Below the pieces are notes generated by a model, which was given only the letters and a program-made list of their open reading frames with translations, did no database searches and was not told the origin of the DNA. This document shows positions 1 through 8,347 of a stretch of 64,000 bases of DNA, piece by piece. A program made the translations under genes and the position numbers. Positions within the stretch are counted from its first letter, which is position 1. Each line of letters begins with the position of its first letter. Source of the stretch: a virus; IMG/VR virus record IMGVR_UViG_3300028676_000003, positions 1 to 64,000 of that record; one strand, 5' to 3'.

Positions 1-224
1 AAATTGAAAAGCTTTGTGTTACACACCTTGTTTTTGGTGACCTTGAAAAAGGAACATACAGAAAGATAGGTTATGCAAACACCTCAATTGAGGACCTTAA
101 GAAACGTCCTGACGCTGATAAGCACATTCAAAAGCTTATTGATACTGCCAAGCCTTATTTGCTTGATGGTGGTAAGATATTCAATACAAATATTAACTTA
201 AAAAAATACGGTTATGGGAATTAA
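1..224 (+). CDS. hypothetical protein, 5' truncated by window edge
   Basis: An open frame (phase 3) enters from the left edge and ends at TAA after 73 visible residues. The visible part is soluble and rich in Lys/Asp with no motif I recognise. The next gene starts 11 bases inside its 3' end (ATGGGAATTAA), which indicates an operon continuing from outside the window. Confidence 0.7.
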   Translation, partial: IEKLCVTHLVFGDLEKGTYRKIGYANTSIEDLKKRPDADKHIQKLIDTAKPYLLDGGKIFNTNINLKKYGYGN

Positions 225-432
225 ATTAAAAGAATTTTTTATATTTTTGTTATTTACAAATTTTATAGCTGTTATCATGGCAGGGTTATTTTATCTAATA
301 GATAAAATTGGTGGAATAGCAGATGTTAGTGTTTTTCCATTTTTGATTGTTTTATTTAATGGTATTTATATCTTAATTTTAATCATATTTACATTTTTAC
401 GATTATTCATTAAAGATAATCCAAAGGAATAA
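214..432 (+). CDS. small two-span membrane protein
   Basis: 72 residues with two hydrophobic helices (about 7-28 and 38-63) and a charged KDNPKE tail. It overlaps the preceding gene by 11 bases and its TAA shares one base with the ATG of the next gene, so it lies inside an operon. No family recognised. Confidence 0.75.
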   Translation: MGIKLKEFFIFLLFTNFIAVIMAGLFYLIDKIGGIADVSVFPFLIVLFNGIYILILIIFTFLRLFIKDNPKE

Positions 433-776
433 TGAAACAGATAACAGAAAAAGAATTTTACGCAAAGTACCCTTGTATTACCAACCATTTTGAAAGAGAA
501 AGAAATCCTGCGTCAGTAAAAGATGAAGATATCTGTGGATTTGGTGGTAAGATGTATGAAACATTCGGAAAAGAGTTATATTTCGCAATTGAAATGGCTA
601 AGAAGGACCGAGTACTTACAATCATCGAGGGTGATGAAGAGGAAATGAATGATGATGGTGAGCCTACGTCAGTTTGGTATGTAACCACTGGACTTCACCA
701 CATCAACAGAATAGGCTACCTAGTAACAGAAAAACCACTTAACGGTGAAATTTTTGAGGTAAAGCTTGATTATTAA
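432..776 (+). CDS. hypothetical protein, acidic
   Basis: 114 residues, soluble, with an acidic middle (EGDEEEMNDDGE) and a C-terminal half suggesting beta strands. The TAATG junction couples it to the upstream membrane protein. Function unknown. Confidence 0.75.
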   Translation: MKQITEKEFYAKYPCITNHFERERNPASVKDEDICGFGGKMYETFGKELYFAIEMAKKDRVLTIIEGDEEEMNDDGEPTSVWYVTTGLHHINRIGYLVTEKPLNGEIFEVKLDY

Positions 777-788
777 AAATATTATTAA

Positions 789-796
789 TACCTTTG
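789..796 (+). promoter_or_regulatory. promoter -7 box TACCTTTG
   Basis: A perfect Bacteroidetes TAnnTTTG box whose last G lies 4 bases before the ATG of the next gene, so the transcript would be leaderless or nearly so. Confidence 0.7.
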
Positions 797-800
797 TATA

Positions 801-1067
801 ATGAAACAGCAAATTGTATCTCCTACTAGTATTGTCAACATCGGTCTTAAAAGAGACCTTAAAGAAATACTAGATAAACCTGAAAATATAATTAAGGTTT
901 ATAAAGGAATCGGAAAAGTAACAGATTTCTCAATCGAAATTTGGTTTAAGGAACCTGCAACATTCAGTAGCTATGTTTATTATAGTAACAAAGAAAAAAT
1001 GGAAGCAGATTTTAATAACCTCGAATCATTAATAAAGCAACAAAAGGTTGTTAAGGAAAAAAAGTAA
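801..1067 (+). CDS. hypothetical protein
   Basis: 88 residues, Lys-rich, soluble. The start follows a TACCTTTG box by only 4 bases. The C-terminus (IKQQKVVKEKK) is strongly basic. No family recognised; it probably shares a transcript with the lipoprotein-like gene 3 bases downstream. Confidence 0.75.
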   Translation: MKQQIVSPTSIVNIGLKRDLKEILDKPENIIKVYKGIGKVTDFSIEIWFKEPATFSSYVYYSNKEKMEADFNNLESLIKQQKVVKEKK

Positions 1068-1070
1068 TTT

Positions 1071-1454
1071 ATGGAAAAACATTTAAAACTTATACATCAC
1101 AAGTTTACTAGTAGGTATAACAAATTAAGTACAAAGGCAAGACTAGTCTTGTTCTTTCTTATCTTAGTTGTAATACTAATCTCTTGTTCGAGAAGCACAA
1201 GTGAAGCGGTTAAGGTAGAAACAGATGCTTATGTAGTCAAATACATTGACCCACCAAAATGGTATAAGGTTGACCTCGAAAGAGTATCAGACCATCGTTT
1301 CTTCAATGCTGTCAGCATTAGTAAAAGATGTAGTACTTGGAGCAAGACACATGTTGGCGACACTGTTATGTTGAATCGTTATACGTATATTAATGGAAAC
1401 ACTGACTATACGGAATTTGATGATACTGAGTTGAAGAATGCTTTCTGTAAATAA
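1071..1454 (+). CDS. putative lipoprotein or membrane-anchored protein
   Basis: 127 residues. A basic N-terminus (1-24) is followed by one hydrophobic segment (about 25-39) ending LISCS, which resembles a lipobox, although the N-region is unusually long for a signal peptide. The following ~85 residues are predicted to be periplasmic and carry two Cys. Last gene before a strong terminator. Function unknown. Confidence 0.7.
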   Translation: MEKHLKLIHHKFTSRYNKLSTKARLVLFFLILVVILISCSRSTSEAVKVETDAYVVKYIDPPKWYKVDLERVSDHRFFNAVSISKRCSTWSKTHVGDTVMLNRYTYINGNTDYTEFDDTELKNAFCK

Positions 1455-1470
1455 ATTTGAAAAATATATG

Positions 1471-1509
1471 AAAATAACCTGGTGAAAATTTTGCTAGGTT
1501 ATTTTTTTT
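1471..1509 (+). terminator. intrinsic terminator
   Basis: AATAACCT pairs with AGGTTATT around an A/T-rich loop, followed by an eight-base T run. The next promoter box starts a few bases further on. Confidence 0.85.
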
Positions 1510-1512
1510 GTT

Positions 1513-1520
1513 TACCTTTG
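1513..1520 (+). promoter_or_regulatory. promoter -7 box TACCTTTG
   Basis: Perfect TAnnTTTG box directly after the terminator T run; serves the HNH endonuclease gene with a leader of about 25 bases. Confidence 0.7.
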
Positions 1521-1548
1521 TAGTATAATAATTGAAAAACGATTAATT

Positions 1549-2019
1549 ATGGAACATCAAGTAATAACAAAAGACTGGGGAGACTCACTAAGAGTTAGTC
1601 ATAACATCTATTTTGAGATAACAAGTCCTAAATCACGGGCCTCATATCTTATGATGGTTGATGATTATTTTAACCAAGACTTAACCAACAATAGGTCACA
1701 CGCAACTAGGTCTAAATGGATTCAATTCAGTAGAGATTTCCTTACAAGGCATCTTAAGAAGTGGGGTAACCTTTACTGCACATATTGCGGAAATGGTAAC
1801 CTGAGAATAGAACTAACCAACGGTGAGAAAAGGGTTAGAGGTAAAAAACGTGAAAACGTTATTCACCCTAGCGAAAAAGCAACCATTGACCACATTGACC
1901 CAAAGTCTAAGGGTGGAGCATTGGAAGACCCAAAGAACATTACTATTTGTTGTGAGAAGTGCAACGGTAAAAAAGGTAGTTCAGACGTACTAGCGTTTCT
2001 AGGATATAAATCTAAATAA
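1549..2019 (+). CDS. HNH endonuclease
   Basis: 156 residues. The C-terminal half has the HNH arrangement: CTYC (near residue 78), then TIDHIDPKSKGG (the catalytic His region), then N and CEKCN as the second zinc pair. Such proteins nick or cut DNA with a beta-beta-alpha metal fold and are common in phages as free-standing homing or restriction-type nucleases. The N-terminal half is not recognised. Monocistronic, between a terminator and the next promoter. Confidence 0.9.
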   Translation: MEHQVITKDWGDSLRVSHNIYFEITSPKSRASYLMMVDDYFNQDLTNNRSHATRSKWIQFSRDFLTRHLKKWGNLYCTYCGNGNLRIELTNGEKRVRGKKRENVIHPSEKATIDHIDPKSKGGALEDPKNITICCEKCNGKKGSSDVLAFLGYKSK

Positions 2020-2055
2020 AACCAGGTTTTTCTTGCAAATAAGAAATCTTTTATT

Positions 2056-2063
2056 TACCTTTG
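2056..2063 (+). promoter_or_regulatory. promoter -7 box TACCTTTG
   Basis: Perfect box 27 bases before the next start codon. Confidence 0.7.
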
Positions 2064-2090
2064 TACTATTAATAACTTAAATCATTTGAT

Positions 2091-2453
2091 ATGAAATCAT
2101 TCTCAATATTCACTTTATTAAGTGAAAAATTAGTTGGTAAACAACTTAAACATATCACACACTTCGAAAGGCTAGAACAAGAAATTAACATTTCTGTTAA
2201 AAGACCCACAGCAACTGAAAAACAATTTGAGGGTGGTAACCCTAGATTTAGAATGAACATAGCTTCATCAAAACATTTAGGTTTTAGAACAATTTATGAT
2301 TATTCAGAAGTTGTTAAAGTTGAATTTGAACAAGGTCATTATGATGAAAGTGATTCAATCTTAATCACTCTTGCAAACGGTAAAGAGATTGATATGAGTC
2401 TTAGTTCAGAACTCATTGAAGTAGACAAGGACGTATTTTATTTAGACTATTAA
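2091..2453 (+). CDS. hypothetical protein
   Basis: 120 residues, soluble, mixed alpha/beta by composition, ending FYLDY. First gene of an operon with two paralogous proteins and a membrane protein. Not recognised. Confidence 0.75.
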   Translation: MKSFSIFTLLSEKLVGKQLKHITHFERLEQEINISVKRPTATEKQFEGGNPRFRMNIASSKHLGFRTIYDYSEVVKVEFEQGHYDESDSILITLANGKEIDMSLSSELIEVDKDVFYLDY

Positions 2454-2463
2454 AAATAAACAA

Positions 2464-2925
2464 ATGGGAACATACAGAGGTAGTTATCTTGGAATTTATT
2501 TAGAAGTTCCATTTTTAAAGCATGAGGAAACAGTTACATTTTTTCGTAATCCTGTTAGCGGGAAGCCAATGAAAAAACGTTTTAATCCTGAAACTGGTGT
2601 TGAAGGAGTTAAAGACACTAGAGTTGACGTTAGTTATCTAACACCAAACCCATATATTGATGATGTTGAGGGTGTTAGAGCAGATGAATTTTCTAGACCC
2701 GCATATACTGGTGGTGGAAAACGAATAGAAACATTCGTTTTAAGTTATTCTGGTAAATATAAAATTGGTGAAGCTGGCGAACTTGAAAATATTGATATAA
2801 GTGATATCAATGTACCAAAGTTAATTGAAGAGTTTAAGGTTGATTATGCTTGGCATTTGGAACAATACACAGATTGGTATAAAGAAGTTAATGTTAAATT
2901 CGGGCTTGTTAATTACGCCCACTAA
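2464..2925 (+). CDS. hypothetical protein, paralog of the next gene
   Basis: 153 residues. Shares with its neighbour the N-terminal G-x-Y-x-x-x-YLxVP pattern, FRNP/YRNA, KxxFxPxTG and the C-terminal VKFGxVNY. This shows a tandem duplication. The GxYL opening and the conserved C-terminus suggest a compact beta domain. Function unknown. Confidence 0.8.
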   Translation: MGTYRGSYLGIYLEVPFLKHEETVTFFRNPVSGKPMKKRFNPETGVEGVKDTRVDVSYLTPNPYIDDVEGVRADEFSRPAYTGGGKRIETFVLSYSGKYKIGEAGELENIDISDINVPKLIEEFKVDYAWHLEQYTDWYKEVNVKFGLVNYAH

Positions 2926-2937
2926 AATCAAATAATC

Positions 2938-3417
2938 ATGGGAGCAGACAACTCAACATATATTGGACCTTACCTGATAGTTCCATATAAAACAATAAAA
3001 GGTATTGATAAACACTACAGAAATGCATCAGGTATTAAGATGGATTCAAAATTTGACCCATCAACTGGTAAAGAGAACACGCTTGTTGAAGTTCCGTATG
3101 AAAGAAAAACTAGTCCTTGGACCGAGTTTGACGAATATGAGTCCTTGACGGCTGATGAACTCAATGAGTTAGAGGAAAATATGTTTTGGGTGCCACAGTA
3201 TACTGGTTCTAAGAAAGAAACAAGCATCTTTTTGGTTAATACAACGAAAGATTTCCTAAAGGATGAAGAAGATGCTTATCACTATGACTTGCAAACCGTG
3301 GATATTCCTGCTGAGTTGCTTAAGTTCAGACGCAAGTATCAAAAATACTTAGATGCTATCAAAAAAGAATATGGTAGTATTGAGGTTAAGTTCGGAGTTG
3401 TAAATTATTTTAACTAA
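2938..3417 (+). CDS. hypothetical protein, paralog of the previous gene
   Basis: 159 residues; aligns along its whole length with the upstream gene (YIGPYLIVPY..., YRNASG, KFDPSTGKE, EVKFGVVNYFN). The middle is more acidic than in the copy upstream. Twelve bases separate the two. Function unknown. Confidence 0.8.
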   Translation: MGADNSTYIGPYLIVPYKTIKGIDKHYRNASGIKMDSKFDPSTGKENTLVEVPYERKTSPWTEFDEYESLTADELNELEENMFWVPQYTGSKKETSIFLVNTTKDFLKDEEDAYHYDLQTVDIPAELLKFRRKYQKYLDAIKKEYGSIEVKFGVVNYFN

Positions 3418-3427
3418 ATAAATTAAT

Positions 3428-3850
3428 ATGAAAGAGTTTTTATACGATATGTTGATTGACCCGTTTACTGATAATGAAGCTATGAGTTATATTATGGGTA
3501 TTATTGCTTGGTTTATTTTTCTAACACTAAGTTTTTTCCTTTTTATTTTCCTATATTGGATAATTGATAGTTCATTTATGCCAATACAAGAAAAAGATGG
3601 TGTAGTTATAGGTACAAAGTATTCACCTGCCCATAGTTCAACAACTTATACTCACGTTGGAGACGTACTAGTTCCAAATACTGTTTATTATGATGAAAGC
3701 TTCTATGTTGTAATCGAGATAGATGGTTTAAAAGATGATGTTGAGGTTTATGAAGGTTATTACAATAGCGTTGAAAAGGGAACTAAGGTACATTGTAAGT
3801 ATACCAATGGTAGAATTGGTGATAACCTATATATAAAATCATTCGAATAA
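3428..3850 (+). CDS. membrane-anchored hypothetical protein
   Basis: 140 residues with one long hydrophobic stretch (about 18-46) and a C-terminal soluble domain of probable beta structure (VVIGTKYSPAH..., VHCKYTNGR). Its TAA overlaps the ATG of the next gene by one base. Not recognised. Confidence 0.75.
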   Translation: MKEFLYDMLIDPFTDNEAMSYIMGIIAWFIFLTLSFFLFIFLYWIIDSSFMPIQEKDGVVIGTKYSPAHSSTTYTHVGDVLVPNTVYYDESFYVVIEIDGLKDDVEVYEGYYNSVEKGTKVHCKYTNGRIGDNLYIKSFE

Positions 3851-4155
3851 TGTCAGTTACTAAAAGACCATGTGGACAATGCCCGTTCAGAAAGGATTCT
3901 GTTAAGGGTTACTTAGGTGGCTTTACCGTTGAAGAAACGCTGGAAGTTGCCAAGTCGGAACATCAGTTTGATTGTCATAAGACAAGAGGAACGGATAACA
4001 CCAAAGAGTGTTCAGGTAGACTTCTATTTGCGACAAAGACATGTAAAAGCTTTAAGAATGCTGAGTTGGAGAAGCTTAGACTTGAAACCAAAGAATCAAA
4101 CTCAACTGATAACATCTTGGGTTTTGATTTTAGACAACATCACGAAAATAATTAA
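3850..4155 (+). CDS. Cys-rich protein with PCxxCPFR motif (DUF6283-like)
   Basis: 101 residues opening with RPCGQCPFR, then further Cys/His (FDCHK, KECSG, KTCKS), suggesting a metal-binding knot. The PCxxCPFR opening is typical of small phage proteins grouped as DUF6283; that assignment is from memory of the motif. Last gene before a terminator. Confidence 0.7.
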   Translation: MSVTKRPCGQCPFRKDSVKGYLGGFTVEETLEVAKSEHQFDCHKTRGTDNTKECSGRLLFATKTCKSFKNAELEKLRLETKESNSTDNILGFDFRQHHENN

Positions 4156-4161
4156 ATATTT

Positions 4162-4195
4162 AATCCTAATAAGTTGTTTATTAGGATTTTTTTTT
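4162..4195 (+). terminator. intrinsic terminator
   Basis: AATCCTAATAA pairs with TTATTAGGATT around a short loop, followed by a long T run. Confidence 0.9.
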
Positions 4196-4196
4196 A

Positions 4197-4204
4197 TACC
4201 TTTG
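4197..4204 (+). promoter_or_regulatory. promoter -7 box TACCTTTG
   Basis: Box begins 2 bases after the T run of the preceding terminator; 27 bases from the next start codon. Confidence 0.7.
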
Positions 4205-4231
4205 TATCATATTAATTAAAAACATTAAATT

Positions 4232-4807
4232 ATGAACTTTATTTACGGAGCAATGTCGATGCTTATCTTCGGCTTAATCTTTTTAATCTGCGGACAACTA
4301 TTCTTCCCAACTACAGGTACAATGGAAGTAGGCATCCTTCAAGGTATTGGTGGGTTTGTGTGTGTTGTTGCTTTGATATACGGACTTATTGTCGGTATGT
4401 TCTACAACATGTATGCAGTTACCGAAGCTAAGGAAACTTACAATGCAATCAAATCAGGTAAGAAAAAAATTAAGATTCAAGAGAAGAGTCTTGAAACTTA
4501 CAAATCAGAATTTACTGATATCTTAACAAAGGCTTATCCTAAGTATGAGAAAGAAGTTTTCGAAGGTATGAACAAGAATGATTCTGAAAGCCTTACTGCG
4601 CTTATGACCAAGTACCCTGAGTTGAAGTTTGATGAAGTATTGAAAAATTACATCTACGGTATCAACCAAGCATTAGATAAGATTAAATCATATCAAATCG
4701 AAGTTGAAAATTCTTACTCTCGTATTGATGATTTCAAAACTAACGGTTGGGTATTCGATTTTAACAAGCCAGCGATTAGTGAACTATTAGCTAAACTAGA
4801 AGACTAA
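4232..4807 (+). CDS. membrane protein with helical C-terminal domain
   Basis: 191 residues: two hydrophobic helices (about 3-25 and 37-58), then about 130 residues of predicted coiled helices rich in Lys/Glu (KSGKKKIKIQEKSLETYKSEF...). The layout is reminiscent of LemA-type proteins but the sequence match is not convincing. Its TAA shares a base with the next ATG. Confidence 0.75.
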   Translation: MNFIYGAMSMLIFGLIFLICGQLFFPTTGTMEVGILQGIGGFVCVVALIYGLIVGMFYNMYAVTEAKETYNAIKSGKKKIKIQEKSLETYKSEFTDILTKAYPKYEKEVFEGMNKNDSESLTALMTKYPELKFDEVLKNYIYGINQALDKIKSYQIEVENSYSRIDDFKTNGWVFDFNKPAISELLAKLED

Positions 4808-5019
4808 TGACAGGACTAGAAATCATATTATTAGCCATTATTTGGCTTAGTGTTGGGTGTTATATCTGCTTTAAGCGTGATTGGTACCCACAGAAGAGCA
4901 TCATCAATGATGCTCCCGCAGAAGTTAGTTGTGCTATGGCAATTATCTTCGCACCAGTAAACTTGGCTATTGTCCTATTCAAGTTATTCTTTATTTATAA
5001 ATGGACAAATAACAATTAA
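4807..5019 (+). CDS. small membrane protein
   Basis: 70 residues, two hydrophobic segments (about 3-20 and 42-63) around a Cys-containing loop. Coupled to the previous gene by a TAATG junction. Function unknown. Confidence 0.7.
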   Translation: MTGLEIILLAIIWLSVGCYICFKRDWYPQKSIINDAPAEVSCAMAIIFAPVNLAIVLFKLFFIYKWTNNN

Positions 5020-5030
5020 AAACATTCATT

Positions 5031-5204
5031 ATGAACACGAAATTAAAAAACTTTTTAATCAATTTTGGTCTTATCTATGTAGGTGTATCGCTAGTATTTC
5101 TAGTGTTGTTTGCCTTATTCGGTATCACTGGTTTTATCTTTCTTAGATTGGTAGTTGCTTTCTTTTTAGCATTTTTCAGACCAATTTACAAGCCACAAGG
5201 CTAA
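5031..5204 (+). CDS. small membrane protein
   Basis: 57 residues: a basic start MNTKLKNF, then one long hydrophobic stretch (about 10-50, probably two helices) and a RPIYKPQG tail. It lies 11 bases after the previous stop in the same operon. Function unknown. Confidence 0.7.
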   Translation: MNTKLKNFLINFGLIYVGVSLVFLVLFALFGITGFIFLRLVVAFFLAFFRPIYKPQG

Positions 5205-5224
5205 GTATTAACCAAAACTAAAAT

Positions 5225-5533
5225 ATGCAGAAGAAGAACGAATTTATTAAACGTTTGATTAAGCGTTTTAAGAAACCACTAGATGTTAAGGTAGGTGATG
5301 TAGGAGTATTTCAAGACGTATTGACGTTCTACACCAGTAATCAACATGCCGATGTAACACGACATAGTGTATTTACAAAGATTGAAGTCGTTGAAGTGTT
5401 TGAAGAATTGGTTGAGGTTAAGATTCTTGATATGGAAGTAGCAAATATTGCTCCCGTATCGTTCTTAGAAATGGCTAAGGCCAGTAATACCAAGTACTTG
5501 GACCCAAGACTTATCAATTGGAAAAAAAATTAA
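5225..5533 (+). CDS. hypothetical protein
   Basis: 102 residues, soluble, basic N-terminus (KRLIKRFKKP) followed by a Val-rich predicted beta domain. Last gene before a terminator. Not recognised. Confidence 0.75.
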   Translation: MQKKNEFIKRLIKRFKKPLDVKVGDVGVFQDVLTFYTSNQHADVTRHSVFTKIEVVEVFEELVEVKILDMEVANIAPVSFLEMAKASNTKYLDPRLINWKKN

Positions 5534-5535
5534 TA

Positions 5536-5574
5536 TTTTCCCTATCATTTATTTGGTAGGGAAATTTTTTTTAC
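5536..5574 (+). terminator. intrinsic terminator, TTTGGTAG type
   Basis: TTTCCCTATCA pairs with TTGGTAGGGAAA, then a T run. The TTTGGTAG of the loop and 3' arm recurs at many terminators here and is placed as a -33 element for the promoter that follows. Confidence 0.85.
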
Positions 5575-5575
5575 G

Positions 5576-5583
5576 TACCTTTG
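5576..5583 (+). promoter_or_regulatory. promoter -7 box TACCTTTG
   Basis: Box ends 4 bases before the next ATG, implying an almost leaderless transcript; it directly follows the terminator. Confidence 0.7.
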
Positions 5584-5587
5584 TAAT

Positions 5588-5827
5588 ATGAAAGATAAAG
5601 AAAAAGTAATAACCGACCATTTAAAGAGTGTAGTATTGAGCGAACCTGTTCGTCCAACCTTTCCCGAAGATAGACAAGAACCGTCTTTTGGTAAAAGGAT
5701 TAGACTATACGATAGTGAACAAGTTGATACTATCTTAACTGACGTATTAACACAAGTCCTAGAAGGTAAAATCGAATTAACCAATACACTTGCTATTGAA
5801 GCATTTGTTAAAAACTATAAAAAATGA
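5588..5827 (+). CDS. hypothetical protein
   Basis: 79 residues, charged and soluble (MKDKEKVITDHLK...), with a Pro-rich turn region around residue 20. The ATGA junction overlaps the next gene by 4 bases. Not recognised. Confidence 0.75.
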   Translation: MKDKEKVITDHLKSVVLSEPVRPTFPEDRQEPSFGKRIRLYDSEQVDTILTDVLTQVLEGKIELTNTLAIEAFVKNYKK

Positions 5828-6264
5828 TACAAGATTTATTGAAATCAGAAGAAATTCATTCAAAAATTGAAGCATTAATCATATATGCAAGAGAAAACGT
5901 AATTTCCCTTGATGAAATGATTGAAGCACAAGCCAAAAACAAACCTGTTGGAACTACAGCAGAGCGTGTATTGGAATTTGGTGACGGCTACAGAGTGGTA
6001 TTCAGCCTTGAAGACCAACCCGCTGGACTTGCCAAGCATATTAGTGTCTCTAAAGACCGTATGAAACTGCCATTAGAGGACTTACTTATTCTAATAAAAG
6101 AGTTCGGGTTCCAATTTGACGCATCCAACGTCAACAGCAAATCTCAAGTTTACCTTGAAAGCTATGATGTTGTTGATAAAGTAACGGAAGAAAAGACCCA
6201 CAGAGAAGCTATCAACGTAATTGAACTTGATGATGAAGAGTTTGAAAAATGGTTTGACGTATGA
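5824..6264 (+). CDS. hypothetical protein
   Basis: 146 residues, acidic C-terminus (ELDDEEFEKWFDV). Overlaps both neighbours by ATGA, so translation is likely coupled. No family recognised. Confidence 0.75.
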   Translation: MIQDLLKSEEIHSKIEALIIYARENVISLDEMIEAQAKNKPVGTTAERVLEFGDGYRVVFSLEDQPAGLAKHISVSKDRMKLPLEDLLILIKEFGFQFDASNVNSKSQVYLESYDVVDKVTEEKTHREAINVIELDDEEFEKWFDV

Positions 6265-6599
6265 AAAAAGTAATAAATAAGGTAAAACATTTTTTAGAGC
6301 TATCGGAATTATCTAGGAGTGTGATATTTTGGAATGGATTATTATTGGTAATTCTAATATTATCATTGATTTTTAGTCCAAATATTTTTATCATGTTTCA
6401 ATGTTTTGGTTCATTGATATGTTTTGCTAAAATGGTTGATGGAGATATGGAAAAGGAAGATATTTGGATGCTATATACTATAGTTCCATGGTTTTTCTTA
6501 GTACTTGTGGGTATAGGTTATTTAATATATCTTATCTATAAACATACAATACTGAGGTTTAATAGATGGTTGGATAATAAAACTGACGAAGATGAGTAG
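6261..6599 (+). CDS. membrane protein
   Basis: 112 residues with hydrophobic segments at about 21-55 (probably two helices) and 70-93, and an acidic tail KTDEDE. Overlaps the previous gene by ATGA and the next by 8 bases. Function unknown. Confidence 0.75.
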   Translation: MKKVINKVKHFLELSELSRSVIFWNGLLLVILILSLIFSPNIFIMFQCFGSLICFAKMVDGDMEKEDIWMLYTIVPWFFLVLVGIGYLIYLIYKHTILRFNRWLDNKTDEDE

Positions 6600-7311
6600 A
6601 AAAAGATACTTAAACAGAAATTCATTTAGTGCAAACTTGTATTGTCTCTTCTATTCAATAGAAAAGAATAGGCTACCTAGAAACACACTAATATTTAAGT
6701 TGAAGCTATGCTTTGCTTATGCGTTGATGATTCCGTTATCAGTGTTATTACTGCCAGCGGTCCTATTTGAATATCGTGAGTATAAACTAGGTTTACATCA
6801 CTACGGAAACATATCAGTTGCGGAGCGTTTTGTTATGTCGCTATTGGTGTATGCAGGTTTCTTGGGTATCTACATCATATTCCTACCATTTGGATTGTTC
6901 TTTACAACCTATACATCACCAATAATTAGTTTTCTTTCGAAGATAGGAATTACCTTTTGGGGTATCATACTTGGAAGGTTAACGTTAAAGTACTTAGGTA
7001 AGTTGATTAACTTGCTTTTTAATTCAATATCTAACAGTAAACCAATAAAAGAGATTGGTAAGGTTGAAAATATTGAATGGCAGAAGCCAGTCACTAGGAC
7101 CAAAGACGAAGAACTGAGCGATATCATGGAAGAACAAGAAAGAAAGTTCTTGAAGGATAGAGGTTGGAAAGAGGTTGAAGGAAAAGAAGAGGAAACTCGT
7201 TGGATAAAACAGCCTTATAATCAAGAACCTATGATACTTGCTGATGCATATAAAGCTGAGAGAATCGCCTTTATTGCTGAGCGTGTAGGAGAAAGAAAGA
7301 AAAAAAAGTAA
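6592..7311 (+). CDS. multi-span membrane protein
   Basis: 239 residues: basic N-terminus, about three hydrophobic segments (35-56, 80-107, 113-133), then a charged cytoplasmic-type C-terminal region (about 150-239) ending in a Lys-rich GERKKKK tail. Last gene of its operon. Function unknown. Confidence 0.75.
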   Translation: MSRKRYLNRNSFSANLYCLFYSIEKNRLPRNTLIFKLKLCFAYALMIPLSVLLLPAVLFEYREYKLGLHHYGNISVAERFVMSLLVYAGFLGIYIIFLPFGLFFTTYTSPIISFLSKIGITFWGIILGRLTLKYLGKLINLLFNSISNSKPIKEIGKVENIEWQKPVTRTKDEELSDIMEEQERKFLKDRGWKEVEGKEEETRWIKQPYNQEPMILADAYKAERIAFIAERVGERKKKK

Positions 7312-7331
7312 AATATTTGATAAAAAGCTTG

Positions 7332-7359
7332 GGTATGTAATTTATTTTACATACCTTTG
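7332..7359 (+). promoter_or_regulatory. promoter with overlapping 9-bp inverted repeat (operator candidate)
   Basis: GGTATGTAA and TTACATACC form a perfect inverted repeat whose right arm covers the first half of the TACCTTTG -7 box (7352-7359). It could be an operator, or a weak hairpin ending the previous operon; there is no T run, which favours an operator. Confidence 0.6.
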
Positions 7360-7382
7360 TTGTATAATAAAATCAGATAACT

Positions 7383-7973
7383 ATGTCAAAAGATAAATTA
7401 GATAAAGAAGCTCAAGAATATTATTTCAAACACATGTATGAAAAACCTGATTTAAAACAGGCTTTCCTTACTGGTGCTGAATTTCAAAAATCACTAGATT
7501 CTGAAATTCTATATAGTGAAGATGAAGTAAAAGCTATCATATTAGAAGCAGTAGGACGCTTTACTCCTTTCGCTCATGAAAACCTAAAAGGTGAAATTGC
7601 ATCCGAATTCTTTGTAAACGTAAGGAAACAAGAACCTAAGAAGTTCTATCGTGTTTGTAACGTTGATTCTAAACAAGGACTTTGGTATAACTTTGATGGA
7701 ACATTCACTGGAATGATTCATAATGAGTTCAGCTTCTGCCAAAACTCAGAACTTAAGATGGACTTTGACCCTACACTTGTAGGTTGGCTATCTACTTGCG
7801 ATACCATTGAAGGTGTTTGGCAATGGTTTACACAAGAAGATGTATTGAAGCTTCAAGAAATGGGTTGGTATCTTCATGAATTTGAAGCTACTCAGTATCG
7901 TTTCTACGACAGATTTCAACATCACGTAATCAATCAAAAAACATCTAAAATCATCAGAAAAATCGAACTATGA
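7383..7973 (+). CDS. conserved phage-type hypothetical protein
   Basis: 196 residues. Residues ~80-180 (FYRVCN...GLWYNFDGTFTG, CQNSELKMDFDP, GWLSTCDTIEGVWQWF, EFEATQYRFYDRFQHHVI) match a pattern I know from hypothetical proteins of large tailed phages; no function is known. The N-terminus is a separate charged helical segment. Overlaps the next gene by ATGA. Confidence 0.8.
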   Translation: MSKDKLDKEAQEYYFKHMYEKPDLKQAFLTGAEFQKSLDSEILYSEDEVKAIILEAVGRFTPFAHENLKGEIASEFFVNVRKQEPKKFYRVCNVDSKQGLWYNFDGTFTGMIHNEFSFCQNSELKMDFDPTLVGWLSTCDTIEGVWQWFTQEDVLKLQEMGWYLHEFEATQYRFYDRFQHHVINQKTSKIIRKIEL

Positions 7974-8347
7974 GAAAACTAAATGATTGGTATGATAGGT
8001 TACCGACTCGAAAAAGAGAGATATTCTTTGTAACGTTTGTTGGTGGAACGCTACTACTTTCAGAAATAGCACTTTGGGTATTCGGTTTCATTTGGGCTTT
8101 GCCTCTTTGGATAGTCATAATGACTGGTCTAAGACTTTCATACCTGAGACAACCTAAACGTTTCATTGCTGACATTGAAAAGAATGGACTTAACAAGAAC
8201 AGTTTGAAGTCCATATCTAACCACTACAGGGTTGAAACCATCAGTCAAGGTAAATGGACCCTTTTACCAAAATCAACGACTAGCGAGCATTTAAATAAGC
8301 TAATTGACTTAGCTAACAAACAAGATAAAACTAAAAAAGATGAATAA
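7970..8347 (+). CDS. membrane protein with soluble C-terminus
   Basis: 125 residues: two hydrophobic helices (about 18-34 and 37-54), then a basic soluble domain. Overlaps upstream by ATGA and downstream by 8 bases. Not recognised. Confidence 0.75.
   Translation: MRKLNDWYDRLPTRKREIFFVTFVGGTLLLSEIALWVFGFIWALPLWIVIMTGLRLSYLRQPKRFIADIEKNGLNKNSLKSISNHYRVETISQGKWTLLPKSTTSEHLNKLIDLANKQDKTKKDE

Noticed and set aside
458-688. Open frames on the minus strand through the left and right blocks.
   Set aside because: They lie opposite longer + strand genes with promoters and coupled neighbours, have Ser/Leu/Ile-rich compositions typical of antisense shadows and no promoters.
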